From the NCBI RefSeq assembly GCF_000407145.1, contig NZ_KE136473.1, positions 186,001-250,000 on the forward strand: DNA of 64,000 nt, given 5' to 3'. The position numbers were made by a program, and so were the translations under genes. This document shows positions 39,543 to 48,195 of the stretch, in pieces. The stretch comes from Enterococcus caccae ATCC BAA-1240 (GTDB taxonomy: Bacteria > Bacillota > Bacilli > Lactobacillales > Enterococcaceae). The notes under the pieces are model-generated. The model was not told the origin of the DNA. It did no database searches and saw nothing but the letters and a program-made list of their open reading frames with translations. Every line of letters starts with the position of its first letter. Position 1 is the first letter of the stretch.

Positions 39543-40535
39543 ATGTGTACAGGAATTACAATTCAATCAATCAAGGGGAATAGTTATTGGGGGAGAACAC
39601 AGGAATTTAATTTATTATTGGAGTATGATGCTGCAATTATTCCAAGAAATTATGATCTAACTGTTTCGTTAGACCACTTCTTAACACGTTATGCTGCGAT
39701 GGGTGTCTCAATTTCCGGTCAGCCATTATTAGTAGATGGAGTGAACGAGAAAGGATTGATGGGCGGTTCTTTTTACTTTGGGCATTATAATCGGTATATC
39801 GAAGCAGAAAAAATTCGTGCAATGGGAAAATTACCATTAGCAGGTGCTGAATTTGTGACCTATGCGTTAACAAACTATGCTTCTGTCGAAGAATTGAAAG
39901 AGCGGGTAAATCAAGACACTGCAATAGCAATTGTTGACAATCCGGCGGGAATTCCGCAACATTATGTGTTTCAGGATGAATCTGGTGCCTCTGTTGTAGT
40001 TGAACCTTCCATCGATGGCGGATATGAAATTTATGATAATCCTGTCGGTGTTTTTACGAACAGCCCTAAGTTTGATTGGCATTTGACCAACCTGCAAAAT
40101 TATGTTGGACTAAGTGATACAATAGCACCTGATATTCAGATGAATGATCTTCATGTGATTTCAAATGGGAAAGGTTCTGGCTTACGAGGAATTCCAGGGG
40201 ATTTTACTCCACAATCTCGATTTGTTCGAGCCGCATATTTGAAGCATTTTTCTGAAAAAGTTGAGGATGAACAGGCAATAGAACAAATTTTTCATATTTT
40301 AGATAGTTTTGATATTCCAAAAGGTGTTGTGAAAGTCAGTTCAGATACAGATGTACAGTATACCCAATATACCAGTGCATATGACTGCAAAGAAAAACAA
40401 ATGTACATTCATTTGTATGAAAATCGTACGATCCAAACTTTATCTTTAAATGCTGGCATACTAGATAGCTCTGTACCGCAATATTTTGAATTAAAAATGG
40501 AGCAACAATATCATACAATGCTAAAAAAAGGGTAA
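39543..40535 (+). CDS. Choloylglycine hydrolase-family amidase (bile salt hydrolase / penicillin V acylase type)
   Basis: 330 residues, Ntn hydrolase. The start MCTG puts nucleophile Cys2 at the N-terminus after Met removal. GRTQEF holds the conserved Arg but has Glu where many members have Asp. TNSPKFDWHLTNLQNY (Asn near 175) and GLRGIPGDFTPQSRFVRA (Arg near 228) complete the active site. The family cleaves the amide of glyco- or tauro-bile salts, or penicillin V, or acyl-homoserine lactones; sequence alone does not decide. The protein has no signal peptide. Operon with the MFS gene, and the glycine riboswitch follows directly. Confidence 0.9.
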   Translation: MCTGITIQSIKGNSYWGRTQEFNLLLEYDAAIIPRNYDLTVSLDHFLTRYAAMGVSISGQPLLVDGVNEKGLMGGSFYFGHYNRYIEAEKIRAMGKLPLAGAEFVTYALTNYASVEELKERVNQDTAIAIVDNPAGIPQHYVFQDESGASVVVEPSIDGGYEIYDNPVGVFTNSPKFDWHLTNLQNYVGLSDTIAPDIQMNDLHVISNGKGSGLRGIPGDFTPQSRFVRAAYLKHFSEKVEDEQAIEQIFHILDSFDIPKGVVKVSSDTDVQYTQYTSAYDCKEKQMYIHLYENRTIQTLSLNAGILDSSVPQYFELKMEQQYHTMLKKG

Positions 40536-40571
40536 GGGTAAACATAATTTAAGTTAGATGGAAGAAAGTTA

Positions 40572-40740
40572 CGGGAGAGACTAGTCATAGCACCGAAGGA
40601 ATAAATGATCAGTGGCGCAAATCATTGAACATGAAGATCTCAGGTAAAAGGACCGTAATTGGACATCACTCTGGAAAGCGGATGCACCGAAGGAGCAACT
40701 CTTCAGATGAAGACGAATCTCTCAGGTTTTGTACAGAGGA
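40572..40740 (+). promoter_or_regulatory. Tandem glycine riboswitch
   Basis: Two aptamers follow each other. The first (about 40572-40655) has GGGAGAGACT, GCACCGAAGGA and CTCAGGTAAAAGGACCG. The second (about 40661-40740) has ACTCTGGAAAGCG, GCACCGAAGGAGCAA and TCTCTCAGG. These are the gcvT-motif signatures. CTCTG (40669-40673) can close the second aptamer with CAGAG (40734-40738), which is also the foot of the terminator stem. Glycine binding should therefore open the terminator and switch the gcv genes on. Confidence 0.95.
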
Positions 40741-40779
40741 ACAGGCATTTCTTTAAGATGCCTGTTCCTCTGTTTTTAT
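40734..40779 (+). terminator. Riboswitch-controlled terminator before gcvT
   Basis: A perfect 15-bp stem (40734-40748 with 40758-40772), 9-nt loop and five T. Its left arm overlaps the closing helix of the second glycine aptamer. Confidence 0.9.
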
Positions 40780-40850
40780 ATAGTCATTTTGGCTTGGAGG
40801 TGCCATATATCAATTACAAAAAAATATGAAGAAGCAAAGGAGTAGAAAAG

Positions 40851-41936
40851 ATGGATTTGAAAACACCTTTATATGACGCACATCTTGAAGCTGGCGGGAA
40901 AATGGTTTCATTTGCTGGATATACACTGCCTGTTCAGTATAAAGATAGCGGCGTGATCAAAGAGCATTTAGCTGTTCGCAACCAAGTAGGATTATTTGAT
41001 GTTTCCCATATGGGAGAGGTCGTTTACGAGGGAAAAGATGCTTTAGCGAATTTGCAGTATTTATTAACAAATGATTTTAGTAATTTAGAAATAGGTCGTG
41101 TGAGATATACCTTGATGTGTAATAAAAACGGCGGTGTGATCGATGATCTACTCGTTTATAAATGTAGTGATGAAAAATATTTATTAGTCGTCAATGCGGC
41201 GAATCGTGCAAAAGATGTTGCATGGATGAAAAAGCACTTATTTGGTGAAGTCGAATTTTCAGACCAATCGGATCAATTTGTTCAAATCGCATTGCAAGGG
41301 GCATTTGCGAAAGAAATTATTGGAAAATTAACGAAAGAAGAAGAGATACCCAAAAAGTATTATAGCTTTACTGAACACGCCGATGTTGGCGGTGTGACGT
41401 GCCTTTTATCACGAACAGGCTATACAGGAGAGTTTGGGTACGAATTGTACTGTAAACCTGAAGACGGGCTTAAATTGTGGAATCTGTTATTAGAAACAGG
41501 TCAAGCATACGGCATCATACCGTGTGGTTTAGGAGCGCGTGACACTTTACGTTTAGAAGCAGGAATGCCACTTTATGGTCATGAAATGACGGAAGAAATC
41601 ACTCCGCTTGAAACAGATCTAAGTTTTGCAGTTAAGATGAAAAAAGAAGATTTTATTGGTAAACAGGCAATCCTTGATAAAGGTGAACCTAAGATCACTC
41701 GGATTGGACTACAATTAACGGACCGAGGTATTGTTCGTGAAGGAGCAAATGTTTATTTTAAGGGAAATAAAATTGGTCAAACCACTTCAGGCACTATGTG
41801 CCCGTTTATCAATAAAGCATGCGCAATGGCATTAGTTAAAAAAGGGATTGTAGAAATCGGTTCATCAATAGAAGTTGAAGTTAGAGGCAAGAATCTCACA
41901 GCTGAAGTTGTTGCAATACCATTTGTAAAAAAATAA
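40851..41936 (+). CDS. gcvT: Glycine cleavage system T protein (aminomethyltransferase)
   Basis: 361 residues. Moves the aminomethyl group from lipoyl-H protein to tetrahydrofolate, giving methylene-THF and ammonia. Signatures are MVSFAGYTLPVQY, DVSHMGEV with the catalytic Asp region, GYTGEFGYELY and GLGARDTLRLEAGMPLYGHE. AAAGGAG precedes ATG. First gene after the riboswitch; gcvH follows by 24 bases. Confidence 0.96.
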   Translation: MDLKTPLYDAHLEAGGKMVSFAGYTLPVQYKDSGVIKEHLAVRNQVGLFDVSHMGEVVYEGKDALANLQYLLTNDFSNLEIGRVRYTLMCNKNGGVIDDLLVYKCSDEKYLLVVNAANRAKDVAWMKKHLFGEVEFSDQSDQFVQIALQGAFAKEIIGKLTKEEEIPKKYYSFTEHADVGGVTCLLSRTGYTGEFGYELYCKPEDGLKLWNLLLETGQAYGIIPCGLGARDTLRLEAGMPLYGHEMTEEITPLETDLSFAVKMKKEDFIGKQAILDKGEPKITRIGLQLTDRGIVREGANVYFKGNKIGQTTSGTMCPFINKACAMALVKKGIVEIGSSIEVEVRGKNLTAEVVAIPFVKK

Positions 41937-41960
41937 TTAGAAAAGAAGGAGTCGGTTAAT

Positions 41961-42344
41961 ATGGCAAAGGCAGAAGAATTGAAGTTTTCAAAATCACATG
42001 AGTGGGTACTTTTTGATGAGGATAAAGTAAAAATTGGTCTTTCTGATTACGCACAAGATCAGTTGGGAGATATTGTTTTTATCGATTTACCAGATGAAGG
42101 AGATGATGTAACGAAAGGTGAATCATTTGCAGATATTGAATCTGTTAAAGCTGTTTCAGAAGCGTATTCTCCACTTACAGGAACAGTAATTGCAATCAAT
42201 GAAGAGTTGATGGACAGCCCAGAGTTAATTAATTCTGCACCATTAGATTCATGGTTGATTGAAGTGGAGGGAGTCGAAGAAATCGAGGATTTATTAAGTG
42301 CTGAAGAATATAAAACATTCTGTGAAGAATCTGAGGAGGCATAA
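41961..42344 (+). CDS. gcvH: Glycine cleavage system H protein
   Basis: 127 residues, the lipoyl carrier of the complex. The lipoylated residue is Lys63 in ADIESVKAVSE. HEWV near the start and SPLTGTVIAINEEL are typical. The lipoate ligase it needs is not in this window. AAGAAGGAG precedes ATG; gcvPA follows after three bases. Confidence 0.97.
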   Translation: MAKAEELKFSKSHEWVLFDEDKVKIGLSDYAQDQLGDIVFIDLPDEGDDVTKGESFADIESVKAVSEAYSPLTGTVIAINEELMDSPELINSAPLDSWLIEVEGVEEIEDLLSAEEYKTFCEESEEA

Positions 42345-42347
42345 TGA

Positions 42348-43664
42348 ATGGGTAATTATCTTGGATCAACAGAAAAGCAACAGCAAGACATGCTGAAAAC
42401 AATCGGCTTAACGGATATGAGCGACCTCTATCGTTCTCTTCCTAAAGACATGATCGTAGAAACACTTGATATTCCAGCTGGAAAGTCAGAATTCGAAGTG
42501 CGTCGCATCGTGGAAAATATGGGGAAGAAAAATAAAGTCTTTTCAAGTATTTTTCGTGGTGCTGGTGCGTATAATCATTATATTCCCGCTATCGTTAAAC
42601 AAATTTCGGCAAAAGAAGAATTTATGACATCTTATACACCGTATCAGCCTGAAATTAGTCAAGGGTTATTACAGTCGATTTTTGAATATCAAACCATGAT
42701 TTGTGAAATTACTGGAATGGACGCGACAAATGCGTCGGTTTATGATGGACCAACAGCTGCGGCAGAAGCTATTAATATGTGTTTAGAGAAAAAACGGCTG
42801 AAAGTCTTGATTTCAGAAACGACAAATCCAATGACGATCCAAACAGCCTTGACTTATTTTAGCTCAAGAGAAATCGAATTTGTGATGATTCCAGAGAAAG
42901 ATGGGTTGACCGATGTATCGGTATTGCAAGAAAAACTGGATGATACGAGCGCATGTTTTATTGTTCAGCAACCAAACTACTATGGTGGAATCGAACCAGT
43001 TGAAGCGATAGCAGAAATGGTCCATGCTGCAAAAGCCAAATTTATTATGAGTGTCAATCCTGTTGCGAGCACAATACTGAAAACTGCAGGGGAAGTCAAT
43101 GCGGATATTGCAGTCGGTGACTCACAACCATTTGGCTTACCACTAGCTTTTGGTGGACCATATATTGGCTTTATTGCCACAAAAGAAAAAATGATGCGGA
43201 AATTACCTGGTCGTATTGCAGGAGAAACAGTGGATGAAGCAGGTGAGCGAGCATTTGTTTTAACCTTGCAAGCCCGAGAACAGCATATTCGCAGAGAAAA
43301 AGCGGCATCGAATATTTGTTCAAATCAAGCCCTGTGTGCGTTAACTAATGCAGTTTATATGAGTACAATGGGTCCACGCGGCATTCAGGAGGTTGCTGAG
43401 CAATGTTATAGTAAAGCTCATTATTTAGCGGATCAACTAACTCAAATCAGTGGGGTAAAACGAAACAATCAAAGTCCTTTTTTCCATGAATTTGTTACAA
43501 GTTTCCCTGTTTCAATTGACGTCGTGTTAACAAAATTGGAAGAACACGACATTTTGGGTGGCTATCCTACAGATGAAGGGTTGTTATGGTGTGTGACAGA
43601 AATGAATACGAAAGAGCAAATCGATGAAGTCGTGGCTTTGGTGAAGGAGGCGTGTGAACAATGA
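42348..43664 (+). CDS. gcvPA: Glycine dehydrogenase (decarboxylating) subunit 1
   Basis: 438 residues. With GcvPB it forms the two-subunit P protein that decarboxylates glycine. IFRGAGAYNHYIPAIV, TPYQPEISQGLLQ and FEYQTMICEITGMD are standard; the glycine-rich GRIAGETVDEAG lies near residue 290. Overlaps gcvPB by four bases (ATGA), as expected for subunits made in equal amounts. GGAGG at the end of gcvH serves as its ribosome site. Confidence 0.96.
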   Translation: MGNYLGSTEKQQQDMLKTIGLTDMSDLYRSLPKDMIVETLDIPAGKSEFEVRRIVENMGKKNKVFSSIFRGAGAYNHYIPAIVKQISAKEEFMTSYTPYQPEISQGLLQSIFEYQTMICEITGMDATNASVYDGPTAAAEAINMCLEKKRLKVLISETTNPMTIQTALTYFSSREIEFVMIPEKDGLTDVSVLQEKLDDTSACFIVQQPNYYGGIEPVEAIAEMVHAAKAKFIMSVNPVASTILKTAGEVNADIAVGDSQPFGLPLAFGGPYIGFIATKEKMMRKLPGRIAGETVDEAGERAFVLTLQAREQHIRREKAASNICSNQALCALTNAVYMSTMGPRGIQEVAEQCYSKAHYLADQLTQISGVKRNNQSPFFHEFVTSFPVSIDVVLTKLEEHDILGGYPTDEGLLWCVTEMNTKEQIDEVVALVKEACEQ

Positions 43665-45106
43665 AATTGATTTTTGAACGTAGCGTAGACGGATACTACA
43701 ATGATATGATTTCGCCCTGCGATGTACCGACCACTGCACTTCCAGAAGCAATGAAGCGTCAAAAAGAGCTACATTTACCAACACTTCCTCAACCAGAAAT
43801 CAGTAGACATTATACTGAATTGGCGAATGCAACCTTTGGAATCAATGACGGTTTTTATCCATTAGGTTCTTGTACAATGAAATACAATCCGAAAATCAAT
43901 GATGAAATGGCGGCTTATCCAGCGTTTGCTAACATCCATCCACTTCAACCGCAGCATACAGTTCAAGGTTCTCTTGAAGTGTTTACTATGGCTGAAAGTT
44001 TATTAAAAGAGATTACAGGGATGAATGCGATTACGTTTCAACCGGCAGCAGGCGCGCATGGTGAATTTACAAGCTTACTAATGATCAAAGCTTACCATGA
44101 AAAAAATGGTCAGCCACAACGAAATAAGATTATTGTGCCTGACTCAGCTCATGGAACAAATCCTGCAAGTGTGGCAATGACCGGTATGATTACCGTTAAT
44201 ATTCCATCCGATAAATACGGTTGCGTAGATATTGAAGCCTTAAAAGAAGCGGTTGGAGAGGACACCGCAGGTTTGATGTTGACCAACCCAAATACAGCAG
44301 GTATTTTCGATAAAAATATTTTAGAAATTACAAAAATCGTTCATGATGCTGGTGGATTGAATTATTATGATGGAGCCAATCTAAATGCCATTATGGGTGT
44401 TGCTCGTCCAGGAGATATGGGCTTTGATATTATTCATTTGAACTTACACAAAACATTCTCTACGCCTCATGGTGGTGGTGGGCCTGGATCAGGTGCTGTA
44501 GGCTGTAAAACGTTATTAAAACCATTTTTACCTAATTATTATCCAGTAAAAGAAGGGACAGAAATTTCATTTACAGAGCCTGAATACTCGATTGGTATGG
44601 TCAAAGGATTTTATGGTCAATTTTCAGTATTTTTGAGAGCATTGACGTATATTCTATTTTTAGGATCAGAAGGGATTTCATCAGCATCTAAAAGTGCTGT
44701 ATTGAATGCGAATTATATGCTTCATGAACTAAAAGATATTTTTGAAGTGCCATATGGCGAAACATGTATGCACGAATTTGTTATCAGTTTAGATAAATTA
44801 AAAAAAGAAACTGGTGTGACAGCATTAGACATGGCTAAAGGAATTTTGGATCATCACATGTATCCACCGACAATGTACTTCCCGTTAACAGTGCCAGAAG
44901 CTTTAATGGTCGAACCTCCGGAAACCGAATCAAAAGAAAGATTGGATGATGCGATTGCAGTCTATCGCAAACTTTATGATGAAGCATATAAAAATCCAGA
45001 AGTCTTTCATGAGTATCCACTACATGCTCAAATCCATCGAGTGGATGAAGTAAGGGCGGCTAGAAAGCCAATTGTTCGATATGATTTTGGTGATAGTGAT
45101 AGCTAA
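43661..45106 (+). CDS. gcvPB: Glycine dehydrogenase (decarboxylating) subunit 2, PLP-binding
   Basis: 481 residues. The PLP lysine is Lys264 in HLNLHKTFSTPHGGGGPG. GSCTMKYNPKIN near the start and AHGTNPASVAMTG are further signatures. The only gap in the gcv operon follows it: 317 bases filled by two repeat copies before lpd. Confidence 0.96.
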   Translation: MKLIFERSVDGYYNDMISPCDVPTTALPEAMKRQKELHLPTLPQPEISRHYTELANATFGINDGFYPLGSCTMKYNPKINDEMAAYPAFANIHPLQPQHTVQGSLEVFTMAESLLKEITGMNAITFQPAAGAHGEFTSLLMIKAYHEKNGQPQRNKIIVPDSAHGTNPASVAMTGMITVNIPSDKYGCVDIEALKEAVGEDTAGLMLTNPNTAGIFDKNILEITKIVHDAGGLNYYDGANLNAIMGVARPGDMGFDIIHLNLHKTFSTPHGGGGPGSGAVGCKTLLKPFLPNYYPVKEGTEISFTEPEYSIGMVKGFYGQFSVFLRALTYILFLGSEGISSASKSAVLNANYMLHELKDIFEVPYGETCMHEFVISLDKLKKETGVTALDMAKGILDHHMYPPTMYFPLTVPEALMVEPPETESKERLDDAIAVYRKLYDEAYKNPEVFHEYPLHAQIHRVDEVRAARKPIVRYDFGDSDS

Positions 45107-45163
45107 GTAAGGGTGCTATTTGACTAGTGTAATTGTCTAACTTCATGAGCTAGCTCTACTTTT

Positions 45164-45405
45164 AAGTTAGCTAGCTTGACAGGCTAGTCTCTCGAGAAAA
45201 AGATAAAATATACTTCTGGCAAGGAGCGCCATTCTTATATTTTCCTATTTTCTTGTCGAGACTGAACGAGCCTGTTCAGCTTTTAAAGTTATCTAGCGTC
45301 ACAGAACAGTTCCCTCAACAAATAGACAAATCATCTGAAAGTCAAAAAGCGACTTTAAGTTGATTTCCTAATTTGCTGGGGAACTAGACATTCTGTTCAG
45401 CTTTT
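45164..45405 (+). repeat. Tandem pair of the 120-bp palindromic repeat (family A) between gcvPB and lpd
   Basis: Copy one is 45164-45285 and copy two 45286-45405. Both end GTTCAGCTTTTAAAG, the second nine bases before the AGGAGG of lpd. Base-paired arms differ between the copies but stay complementary (ACAGGCT/AGCCTGT in copy one, ACAGAA/TTCTGT in copy two). The region has no coding content otherwise. Confidence 0.8.
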
Positions 45406-45423
45406 AAAGAAAGGAGGAAAGGT

Positions 45424-46806
45424 ATGCGTTATGATTTAATCGTTATTGGTGCAGGTCCTGGAGGCTATGTTGCTGCAATCAAAGCAGCTCAATTGGGGAT
45501 GAGAGTGGCCTTGGTTGAAGGGAATCGTGTTGGTGGTACTTGTTTAAATCGTGGTTGTATTCCGACGAAAGCGTTACTGCATTCAGCGGAGACGGTTCGC
45601 AAAATAAAGAATGCGAGTACTGAAGGGATCCATATTAAGGAACTTCAAATAAACATGGAAGAGGTCTATGAAAAGAAAAATAAAGTTGTTGGTAATCTAG
45701 TACAAGGCATCGAAGGATTGGTCAAAGCAAATAATATTGAACTAATTTTTGGAGCGGCTAAAATTATCAAGCCAGGAGTCATCGAAATAGCTGGCACGAT
45801 ATATGAAACAAAAAAAATCATGATTGCAACAGGTTCAAAACCAGCGCTACCACCAATTCCTGGTAGTGATTTACAAGGTGTTGTGACAAGCAACGAGATT
45901 TTAACTGAAGCGAAGAACTATGAAAGTTTGATTATTATCGGTGGTGGTGTGATTGGTGTGGAATTTGCGACGATTTTTAATGCATTGGGTTGCGCTGTAA
46001 CAATCATTGAAACGGCCGATACACTACTTCCCAATTTTGACAAAGAAATCGCCAAAAAATTAGCCATGACTTTAAAAAAACAAGGAATCAAAATAGCAAC
46101 GAAATCAATCGTTACCAACATTTCCGAAGAACAGCAGTTAACATGCACCTACACTTCTAATGGTAAAGAGAATGTTATAACTGGTGATGCTGTTTTGATT
46201 GCGACGGGGCGAAAAGCAAATTTTGAAGGGTTATTTACCTCTGAACTGGCTATCAAAATAGAAGACCAAACAATTTGGGTAGATGAGAACTTTGAAACAT
46301 CTGTTAAAGGTATTTATGCAATTGGTGATGTAGCTAGCCAAGGAACACAATTAGCGCATTTAGCTTCTGCTCAAGGGGTAAATGCTATTTTAAAAATGAA
46401 TCAACAACCAATAGAATACAATTTAGAGATAATTCCATCTTGTGTCTATACAACACCAGAGATTGCTTCTATTGGTATGACAGAAGCCAAGGCGAAAGAG
46501 TTAGATATACCAGTTAAAATCGGCAAGTATAACATGGCGGGTAATGGAAAAACCATGATTGCTGGTACCACATTAGGATTTATCAAAGTTATTGCTGAAT
46601 CTGAAAGTGGGAAAATTATTGGTGCTCAATTAATGTGCGACCGTGCAACGGATATGATTAGTGAATTTACAACAGCAATCGTGAATGGCTTGTCGATTCA
46701 TGAAGTGACTTCAATCGTTCATCCTCATCCAACGTATAATGAAGGGGTAGGCGAAGCTTACGAAAATCTTCTGGGACTTGGGATTCACACAATTCCTAAA
46801 AAATAA
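45424..46806 (+). CDS. lpd: Dihydrolipoyl dehydrogenase (L protein)
   Basis: 460 residues; reoxidises dihydrolipoyl-H protein with NAD+. FAD motif GAGPGGY, redox pair Cys40/Cys45 in GGTCLNRGCIPTK, NAD motif GGGVIGVEFA and the C-terminal HPHPTYNE with the active-site His-Glu. AAAGGAGGAAAGG precedes ATG. Context makes it the E3 of the glycine cleavage system rather than of pyruvate dehydrogenase, although E3 can be shared. Confidence 0.95.
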   Translation: MRYDLIVIGAGPGGYVAAIKAAQLGMRVALVEGNRVGGTCLNRGCIPTKALLHSAETVRKIKNASTEGIHIKELQINMEEVYEKKNKVVGNLVQGIEGLVKANNIELIFGAAKIIKPGVIEIAGTIYETKKIMIATGSKPALPPIPGSDLQGVVTSNEILTEAKNYESLIIIGGGVIGVEFATIFNALGCAVTIIETADTLLPNFDKEIAKKLAMTLKKQGIKIATKSIVTNISEEQQLTCTYTSNGKENVITGDAVLIATGRKANFEGLFTSELAIKIEDQTIWVDENFETSVKGIYAIGDVASQGTQLAHLASAQGVNAILKMNQQPIEYNLEIIPSCVYTTPEIASIGMTEAKAKELDIPVKIGKYNMAGNGKTMIAGTTLGFIKVIAESESGKIIGAQLMCDRATDMISEFTTAIVNGLSIHEVTSIVHPHPTYNEGVGEAYENLLGLGIHTIPKK

Positions 46807-46972
46807 CAGAAATTTAGCAAATATTCTGAAATATTTGGTACTATATAGTAAAGAAGATTTTAATTCATTCGCTTTGGTTGTATCGTTGGGAAGTTGAGCC
46901 ACTACAACAGTCAATTGACCGATAAAGAGCAGTCAAAAGTCACTTAGCTTTAAAAGAAAAGGAGAAAAATAA

Positions 46973-48160
46973 ATGCTGACAGAAAAACAAAAAAGCTTTG
47001 CCAATGGTTTAGAAGCAGAACTGATTCAAATTAGAAGACACTTGCACCAGCACCCGGAAATTGGGATGGAATTGCCAAAAACTGTCGCTTTTGTAAAAGA
47101 AAAATTAACAGAATATGGTTATGAACCGAAAGCTTGTGGAGAGTCTGGCATTACAGTGTTAGCGGGAAAAAAAAGCGGTAAAACATTCCTATTACGTGGA
47201 GACATGGATGCTTTGCCCATCAGGGAATTAACGGACTTACCATTTAAATCTGAAAATGGATATATGCATGCTTGCGGTCATGATATGCATACTACGATGT
47301 TGCTTGGGGCTGCTAAGATTTTGAAAGAATTTGAAGATGACCTAACTGGACAAGTAAAATTGTTGTTCCAACCTGGAGAGGAGATTCTTTCCGGTTCTAA
47401 AGATTGTATTGAACATCAGGTCTTAGAAAATCCCAAAGTAGATGCTGGTATGATGATCCATGTATTTCCATTTAAAGGATTTAAAGCAGGTCAAATTATA
47501 CCAACACCAGAAGGAACTTTTATGGCCAGCGCAGATTGGTTTGAGATTAATATCAAAGGACGAGGTGGTCATGGCTCGCAACCGGAAACATCGATTGACC
47601 CAATCAATGTAGCAGTTCATATTTACACTGCTTTACAAGAACTTTCTGCAAGAGAGATTGGCTCAGAAGAACGTTTTGTTTTAACCATCGGTGAGTTTAC
47701 AGGAGGGACTCCTGGGGCGTCAAATATTATTCCAGAAACAACCGTAATGAAAGGAACTTTACGAACCTTGAAAGAAGATGTTCGTACACAAGTCAAAGAA
47801 CGAATGATTGTAATGGCAGAAAACATTGCCAAAGCTTTTCGGGCAGAAGCAGAAGTGATTTTCACTAACGGTTGTACCACGAATGTGAACGATCCAGACT
47901 TGACAGCATTTGCAAAAAAATCATTAATTGATACTTTCGGAACTGAACGAATCGTTGCAATTCCAACATCAACTCCGCTGATGGGCAGTGAGGATTTTGG
48001 AGAAATCAGTCAGCTGATTCCAACGACAACCGTCCTGTTAGTAGCGTCAGAAGAAAATATCAATCTTCATAATCCAGCTATTGTTTTTGATGAATCCGTC
48101 TTAATTGAAGGCGCAAAAGTATATGCAGATACAGCGATATCTTGGTTGAAAAAAGACTGA
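46973..48160 (+). CDS. M20-family amidohydrolase (hippurate hydrolase / N-acyl amino acid hydrolase type)
   Basis: 395 residues. Metal-binding HACGHDMHTTMLLGAA and catalytic Glu region QPGEEILSGSKD, then GGHGSQPETSIDP in the dimerisation lid and GSEDFGEIS near the end. Such enzymes remove acyl groups from amino acids, for example benzoate from hippurate, giving glycine. It sits between lpd and fhs, 35 bases before fhs, so a glycine-releasing role is attractive but inferred. GGAG precedes ATG. Confidence 0.88.
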   Translation: MLTEKQKSFANGLEAELIQIRRHLHQHPEIGMELPKTVAFVKEKLTEYGYEPKACGESGITVLAGKKSGKTFLLRGDMDALPIRELTDLPFKSENGYMHACGHDMHTTMLLGAAKILKEFEDDLTGQVKLLFQPGEEILSGSKDCIEHQVLENPKVDAGMMIHVFPFKGFKAGQIIPTPEGTFMASADWFEINIKGRGGHGSQPETSIDPINVAVHIYTALQELSAREIGSEERFVLTIGEFTGGTPGASNIIPETTVMKGTLRTLKEDVRTQVKERMIVMAENIAKAFRAEAEVIFTNGCTTNVNDPDLTAFAKKSLIDTFGTERIVAIPTSTPLMGSEDFGEISQLIPTTTVLLVASEENINLHNPAIVFDESVLIEGAKVYADTAISWLKKD

Positions 48161-48195
48161 TAGTATGAAAAACATAGTAAAACGGAGGGGAAAAA

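Noticed and set aside
45107..45423. Missing gene between gcvPB and lpd
   Set aside because: The interval is filled by two palindromic repeat copies and has no coding frame.
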